Assembly: GCA_002455375.1 (NCBI GenBank)
Contig: DKKR01000094.1
Span: 12,713-48,861 of the forward strand
DNA: 36,149 nucleotides
Direction of reading: 5' to 3'
Origin: Bacteroidetes bacterium UBA6661
GTDB lineage: Bacteria; Bacteroidota; Bacteroidia; AKYH767-A; OLB10
Within the stretch, counting starts at the first letter, position 1. Each line of letters starts with the position of its first letter. The translations under genes and the position numbers were made by a program. Below the pieces are notes generated by a model that was given only the letters and a program-made list of their open reading frames with translations, was not told where the DNA came from and did no database searches. Shown in pieces: positions 31,729-36,149 of this stretch.

Positions 31729-33399
31729 ATGAAAAAAATTTACTTATTGATTCTGATTCTCCTTACATCACAAGAGTTGTATAGCCAGAATCGTTATGCA
31801 GTAATGCTGACGGATAAAAACAACTCGACTTATAGTTTTTCTAATCCATCTGCCTATTTATCGCAAAGGGCAATTAACAGAAGATTGCAATTTGGAATTG
31901 CTCTTGATTCACTCGATTTGCCTGTTAATGCAACATATCTAACCGCAATTCAAAATACCGGAGCTGTTATTTTAAATACATCACGCTGGCTTAATGAAGT
32001 AACAGTTGATGTGTCTGCCAATCCGGGTGCACTATCAGCAATAAATGCATTGCCTTTTGTGAAACAAACAAAATTGGCTGCACGAACAACAAACAGATCA
32101 AACAGCAAGTACAGCTTTGAGATGGAAAGTTTAATGCAGCGACAATCTCAGACACAGAAAGTGGCTTCCACTTCGTCATTTTATAATTATGGCAATGCAC
32201 TCAATCAAATTCAAATGTTGCATGGCGACAACTTGCATGATTTAGGATTCAGAGGCGATGGGAAAATTATTGCTATGCTGGATGCCGGTTTTCTAAGGGC
32301 TGATAGTATGACTGCATTTGACAGTTTGCGTGCACATAACAGAATTCTTTCTACTTATGATTTTGTTGATCATAATAGTAATGTTTATGATGACCACACA
32401 CATGGGTCAATGTGTTTTTCAATCATTGGTGCTAATGATCCCGGAAATATTGTCGGTACTGCACCTGAAGCTTCATTTCTATTGTATCGTTCTGAGGATG
32501 CGGCAACAGAAAAACTGATTGAAGAGTACAACTGGGCAACAGCTGCAGAAACGGCAGACAGTGCAGGAGCAGATATTATCTCAAGTTCATTAGGATATAG
32601 TGTGTTTGAGGATTCTACAATGAATCATACGTACAATGATATGGATGGCCGAACTGCACCTATATCCATTGCTGCCAACATTGCTTCACGAAAAGGGATT
32701 GTTGTAGTTAGCAGTGCAGGTAATGAAGGTAATGGTCAATGGCATTACATAACAGCGCCTGCAGATGCCGATAGTATATTAACCATTGGTGCTGTTGATG
32801 CAGCAGGAGTTTATGCTTCCTTCAGTGGGACAGGTCCATCCTTTGATGGAAGAATAAAACCAACTGTAGTGGCACAAGGACAAGGTACATTTGTTTCAGA
32901 CCCTTATTCCAATGTTGTTTTCTCGGGTAATGGAACTTCTTTTTCATGCCCTGTAATTGCCGGATTGGTTGCATCACTATGGCAGGCAATTCCGTCAGCA
33001 AACAATATGCAAATAATAAATGCTATAGTGCAAAGCGCATCACAATATAGCAATCCCGATTCATTGCTGGGTTATGGTATTCCAAATTTTGATTCTGCAC
33101 GGAATTCACTACTTGCAGTATTTAATCCATATTATGGCAAAGGTGATTTTATAGAAAAAATATTCCCAAACCCGTTTAAGAACCAACTGAACATTAATTT
33201 TTATGCAGACAGTAACAGCCAATATACTTCAGAGATATTTGACCTCAGTGGAAAACGAGTAATGGTTAAACACGGAGAATTTGTTCCATTTACAATCAAC
33301 AACATAAACCTTGCTACTGCCAATATGGGAAAGGGTGTTTATTTATTGCGTATCACTACCGATAAAAATGTGTTTCAGGCAAGAATTTTGAAACAGTAA
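31729..33399 (+). CDS. S8-family subtilase with T9SS sorting domain
   Basis: A 556-residue protein. Signal peptide IYLLILILLTSQELYSQ, an N-terminal prosegment (to about 150; RYAVMLTDKN, LSQRAINRRLQF), then a subtilisin-type catalytic domain. The triad is Asp185 in AMLDAGF, His225 in DHTHGSMCFSI and Ser404 in GNGTSFSCP, and the oxyanion Asn region is in VVSSAGNEGNG. The C-terminus (from about 480) is a type A sorting domain: IFPNPFKNQL, FDLSGKRVM, KGVYLLRI, ending ARILKQ. It is exported by the type IX system as an extracellular or surface protease, substrate unknown. It lies two bases after the lipoprotein gene. Confidence 0.9.
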   Translation: MKKIYLLILILLTSQELYSQNRYAVMLTDKNNSTYSFSNPSAYLSQRAINRRLQFGIALDSLDLPVNATYLTAIQNTGAVILNTSRWLNEVTVDVSANPGALSAINALPFVKQTKLAARTTNRSNSKYSFEMESLMQRQSQTQKVASTSSFYNYGNALNQIQMLHGDNLHDLGFRGDGKIIAMLDAGFLRADSMTAFDSLRAHNRILSTYDFVDHNSNVYDDHTHGSMCFSIIGANDPGNIVGTAPEASFLLYRSEDAATEKLIEEYNWATAAETADSAGADIISSSLGYSVFEDSTMNHTYNDMDGRTAPISIAANIASRKGIVVVSSAGNEGNGQWHYITAPADADSILTIGAVDAAGVYASFSGTGPSFDGRIKPTVVAQGQGTFVSDPYSNVVFSGNGTSFSCPVIAGLVASLWQAIPSANNMQIINAIVQSASQYSNPDSLLGYGIPNFDSARNSLLAVFNPYYGKGDFIEKIFPNPFKNQLNINFYADSNSQYTSEIFDLSGKRVMVKHGEFVPFTINNINLATANMGKGVYLLRITTDKNVFQARILKQ

Positions 33400-33405
33400 G
33401 TTTCA

Positions 33406-34422
33406 ATGTCATCAATAGGGAAGAAGCTTAAAATTTTAGGAACCAATTTTGCTTTTCTAATATTGTTTTTATCCATTGCTGAAGTCGGATTGCGCATTGC
33501 AAATATCGGCTATGACAATGCTGCTTTCGAGCCCGATTCTTTACTGCACCATATTCACAGACCTGACTATTCTTTTATTCACTCAAATGCTGCAGAACAT
33601 GAGTATGGTAATATTGCTGTAAGATATGATAAGATGGGTTGTGTTGTTAACCCACATCAAAAGAAAACAGAGCATTGTAGAGAAAAAATTTGGTTTTTTG
33701 GCGACTCATATATCGAAGCACTTCAAGTAAAGTATGATTCATCTGTTACAGGATTGTTAGAAATGGAAAATCCTGACGTGTGTTTTAAAAATTTTGCTGT
33801 TGGTGCATATAGCCCTATTCTGCATTATTTAAAATTAAAACAGTTATTGAAAAGCGAAAAGCCTGATATTGTCTTTTTGTTTTTATATGCCAATGATCCT
33901 TCAGAAGACAAACAATATCTTAAAGAAGCAAAAATTTATCATGGAGAAGTAGCAGCTGTTGATGGCGGTATGCCACAGTGGAAATATGAAATCATTAGAA
34001 ACTCAAACCTGCTTCGTTTGATTCGAAAATTTTATATGCAGATGACTGTGAAACTGGAAAATAAGCAGCGTAAAGAAGAGTATGTTTTGAGTGAAAATAA
34101 TGTAATACTTGCTGAACCTACACTAACATATTTAGAAAAATTTGTAATGCTTTGTCTGAATAAAAATGTAAAAGTAGTTGTGTCGTGCATACCATCAAAA
34201 ACAGATGTGCTGAGAAGTGATTTTAATTCTGCCAGTTTTTCAAATCAAGTAAAGGCATGGTGTTCCGGAAAATGTGATTTTCTTGATCTGCAGGAGCCGT
34301 TACAGAAGTTCTATTTGGCAACTAACACTTCGCCATATTTCAAAAATGATATTCATTTTAATAACTATGGCCACCGCATAGTTGCAAGGACAATTGTTTT
34401 AGCTCAAATTATCAAGGACTGA
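33406..34422 (+). CDS. Membrane-anchored SGNH/GDSL-family hydrolase
   Basis: A 338-residue protein with an N-terminal transmembrane helix (FAFLILFLSIAEVGLRIA) and the rest outside the membrane. The GDS block is IWFFGDSYIEALQV (Ser101). A later FLFLYANDPSEDKQY carries the Asn/Asp block, and NDIHFNNYGHRIVA near the end holds Asp315 and His317, a D-x-H version as in membrane-tethered polysaccharide acyltransferases. It may act on acyl groups of surface glycans (inference). It lies six bases after the subtilase stop, so the two are probably cotranscribed. Its last 24 bases overlap the convergent peroxiredoxin gene. Confidence 0.78.
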   Translation: MSSIGKKLKILGTNFAFLILFLSIAEVGLRIANIGYDNAAFEPDSLLHHIHRPDYSFIHSNAAEHEYGNIAVRYDKMGCVVNPHQKKTEHCREKIWFFGDSYIEALQVKYDSSVTGLLEMENPDVCFKNFAVGAYSPILHYLKLKQLLKSEKPDIVFLFLYANDPSEDKQYLKEAKIYHGEVAAVDGGMPQWKYEIIRNSNLLRLIRKFYMQMTVKLENKQRKEEYVLSENNVILAEPTLTYLEKFVMLCLNKNVKVVVSCIPSKTDVLRSDFNSASFSNQVKAWCSGKCDFLDLQEPLQKFYLATNTSPYFKNDIHFNNYGHRIVARTIVLAQIIKD

Positions 34423-34869
34423 TTTGATTTTATTAAAGTCAGGAATTTCACCTGCATTTTCTAAAACTTCAATGTAGCGTAGTATTCCTTTTTTATCAAT
34501 GAGAAATGCTGCACGTTTTGTAATACCCTTCATGCCTAATCCAAACAACTCATACTGTGCATGGTAAATTTTTCCTATTTCCTTATTGAAATCAGAGACT
34601 AATTGAAAGTTTAATTTTTGCTCTTCTTTATATTTTGCTAGCGAATAAATTGTATCGGTTGAGATGCCAATTACTGTACAGTTTAAGTTATTATAATAAG
34701 ACAGGTTATCTCTGACACTACACAATTCTTTTGTGCAAGTACTGGTAAATGCAGCCGGAAAAAATAAAAGTAAAACATTCTTGCCTTTTAGTTGCTCAAG
34801 TGAAAAGGGTTGCTTTTCTGAATTGAAACTTTCAAAAAGCGGAGCAGGATGATTGATATTTAGCGACAT
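34399..34869 (-). CDS. Bcp-like peroxiredoxin
   Basis: A 156-residue protein with the thioredoxin-fold AhpC/TSA layout. The catalytic motif is FFPAAFTSTCTKELC (peroxidatic Cys45 in P-x-x-x-T-x-x-C, candidate resolving Cys50). This Cys-x4-Cys arrangement on the same helix is typical of atypical 2-Cys peroxiredoxins (Bcp type). ISTDTIYSLAKYKEEQKLNF and KRAAFLIDKKGILRYIEV complete the fold. It reduces peroxides in the cytoplasm using thioredoxin. It is transcribed on the minus strand five bases after the alpha/beta-hydrolase gene; its end runs under the SGNH gene. Confidence 0.9.
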   Translation of the reverse strand: MSLNINHPAPLFESFNSEKQPFSLEQLKGKNVLLLFFPAAFTSTCTKELCSVRDNLSYYNNLNCTVIGISTDTIYSLAKYKEEQKLNFQLVSDFNKEIGKIYHAQYELFGLGMKGITKRAAFLIDKKGILRYIEVLENAGEIPDFNKIKSVLDNLS

Positions 34870-34874
34870 CGTAT

Positions 34875-36032
34875 TTAATTATTTAGATTTTTATTTCTGT
34901 TTGAATTAACATTTGTATGGTTCATTAAATGGACAAGTGTTTTTAGGTTTTCACCTTCGCAATAGCAGCGTAAATGGTGACATTTATCAATCAAGTCAGT
35001 CATATTAATTAGAGTTATTTTAGAGTTAGGAAAATGTTGAATAAAATAATCTTTTAGTTTAATTGCTTCATTGTTAGCGTTACATCCCAAAGTAGTGTTG
35101 CCATGCTTTCTTGGCCCCGGGCCAAACAATTCTAAGAAATAGTCTTTCTTACGCAGTACAAAATCTTTTTTATTGTACAACACAAATAAATTATAGTTGT
35201 CACTCTTTTTATATGGAAATGTACTTTTTCTGGAATAGTAGCAATTAAAGGCTTCAATTCCGCTTATTGCCGGTGCAATAAGACAAATATTAATATTTCT
35301 GTTATTGGGAGTAGGATAGTTGTTTACTGTTGTATCAAACAAAGCATTGGTCACAACTGCAGCACCAAGGCTGTGTGATATAATATTGACTTCCGGTGAA
35401 TGGGTTCGTGAAAGTATTTGTCTTAATCCATAGCCAACTGAAATAGCATTAAGTTGTACTTTTTCAAAAACCGTAAAAATTTGTTTCATCTGCTTTACAC
35501 CTTCTGAAATATCCAAGTAGCTACCATCCCAAAATACCCTTATGTAGGAATGCTTTTCAGTACTTAGACGATTTATTGCCTCCATTAATAAACCATAATC
35601 TATTACAGAGGTAAAAACACCTGGTTTATTAACATATGATTTTCTGAAACCATGAATCATAAAAGTCGGTACCATGACTTCTTTTGTTCGATTGTTTATT
35701 TTATCGGCATTGGTTTGAAAAATCGAATCATTTAGAATACTTATGTTCGAAATACTATAATCACTAAAACGACATTTATATAAAGAGCATATCGCTGCAA
35801 ATTCATTTGGATTATTTAAGTAAAAAGTATCTAAAGATCCGGCACTGATATTCAATGCAGAGTCAGCAATAAAAAAATCTGGATAAGGCTTTCCGTTTCT
35901 GTCAAAATAGATTGATAAAATTGTGTCATTCAGGTTTCTTTCTCCATACAAGACAAAATGTTGTGCCGTACTTTGAAACCAGGAAAACAGAAATAAAATT
36001 ATTAATAGCCGTGAAAAGTGCTGCATAAGCAT
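34875..36032 (-). CDS. Secreted alpha/beta-hydrolase (DUF900-like)
   Basis: A 385-residue protein with a signal peptide (LLIILFLFSWFQSTAQ). The N-terminal 120 residues are not a known domain. The hydrolase part shows VPTFMIHGFRKSY (oxyanion strand) and the nucleophile elbow ISHSLGAA (Ser221) with ALFDT and a downstream YNLFVLYNKKDFVL strand before the acidic position. The C-terminus contains HHLRCYCEGEN with the probable catalytic His. The closest recognisable group is the DUF900/lipase-like esterase family. Substrate unknown. The second ATG (36026) is an alternative start. It is followed after five bases by the peroxiredoxin gene. Confidence 0.72.
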   Translation of the reverse strand: MLMQHFSRLLIILFLFSWFQSTAQHFVLYGERNLNDTILSIYFDRNGKPYPDFFIADSALNISAGSLDTFYLNNPNEFAAICSLYKCRFSDYSISNISILNDSIFQTNADKINNRTKEVMVPTFMIHGFRKSYVNKPGVFTSVIDYGLLMEAINRLSTEKHSYIRVFWDGSYLDISEGVKQMKQIFTVFEKVQLNAISVGYGLRQILSRTHSPEVNIISHSLGAAVVTNALFDTTVNNYPTPNNRNINICLIAPAISGIEAFNCYYSRKSTFPYKKSDNYNLFVLYNKKDFVLRKKDYFLELFGPGPRKHGNTTLGCNANNEAIKLKDYFIQHFPNSKITLINMTDLIDKCHHLRCYCEGENLKTLVHLMNHTNVNSNRNKNLNN

Positions 36033-36092
36033 TAAAACAATTTCAAAACGTATTTAGCCATTGATTGTTTAAAAGCATGTCATTTAAAACGG

Positions 36093-36119
36093 CAAAAGTA
36101 TCTTTTAGTTTTATAACAA
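36093..36119 (-). promoter_or_regulatory. Putative promoter of the alpha/beta-hydrolase gene
   Basis: On the minus strand TTG (36119-36117) is followed after 16 bases by TACTTTTG (36100-36093), an exact -7 match. It lies about 60 bases before the ATG at 36032. The spacing is a little short. The remaining 117-base tail of the window shows nothing else. Confidence 0.4.
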
Positions 36120-36149
36120 TTGTGTGTAATTCCAAGGAGCTTTATTTTT

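Noticed and set aside
1..36149. CRISPR arrays, insertion sequences, prophage, tRNA or rRNA genes
   Set aside because: No regularly spaced direct repeats, transposase or integrase motifs, or tRNA/rRNA-like segments were seen on reading through the window; no search program was run.

Overview
The window reads as a chromosomal segment of a moderately AT-rich Bacteroidota bacterium, probably from the Chitinophagales/Sphingobacteriia side of the phylum (inference). The evidence is three secreted proteins with C-terminal type IX secretion sorting domains, a lipoprotein-type TamA homologue (TamL), an S46 dipeptidyl-peptidase, many SpII lipoproteins, TAnnTTTG-type -7 promoter elements, and genes without clear Shine-Dalgarno sequences. 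About 36 protein genes are packed with almost no free space. No gap reaches 300 bases, and I see no rRNA, tRNA, CRISPR array, prophage or insertion sequence.

Layout. 1-1519: the end of sdhA and all of sdhB (respiratory complex II). 1630-9121: housekeeping and envelope genes: a LOG-family nucleotide hydrolase, an SpoU/TrmH RNA methyltransferase, tamL, an Hsp15-like S4 protein with Tex, a small lipoprotein cytochrome with an unusual CX3CH haem site, and rlmE. 9212-15245: a modular T9SS cargo protein, an S46 peptidase with DPP11-type specificity residue, an orphan secreted protein, clpS and an M48 metalloprotease lipoprotein.

15380-21728: a compact one-direction cluster of six genes. It encodes two SAM methyltransferases, a nucleotidyltransferase with a helix-turn-helix-like N-terminus, a B12-binding radical SAM enzyme, a multi-pass GT39/ArnT-like protein and a GT4 glycosyltransferase. 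Several are joined by ATGA/GTGA-type overlaps, and the cluster is preceded by a 43-nt imperfect hairpin ending three bases before the first start codon. This is the best candidate in the window for an uncharacterised pathway, most plausibly building or decorating a lipid-linked glycan or other envelope small molecule (inference).

21734-25437 (minus strand): an ICMT-like membrane methyltransferase, an unknown lipoprotein, and a BadF-type amino-sugar kinase behind ATP-dependent phosphofructokinase. 25530-29154: a second T9SS protein closed by a strong intrinsic terminator, an alkyltransferase-like protein with Ala in place of the alkyl-accepting Cys, then an Mrp/ApbC Fe-S carrier coupled to a NifU-type scaffold. 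29224-34422: a secreted MORN-like repeat protein, then a tight run of mnmA, a lipoprotein, a T9SS subtilase and a membrane-anchored SGNH hydrolase. 34399-36032 (minus): a Bcp-like peroxiredoxin and a secreted alpha/beta hydrolase.
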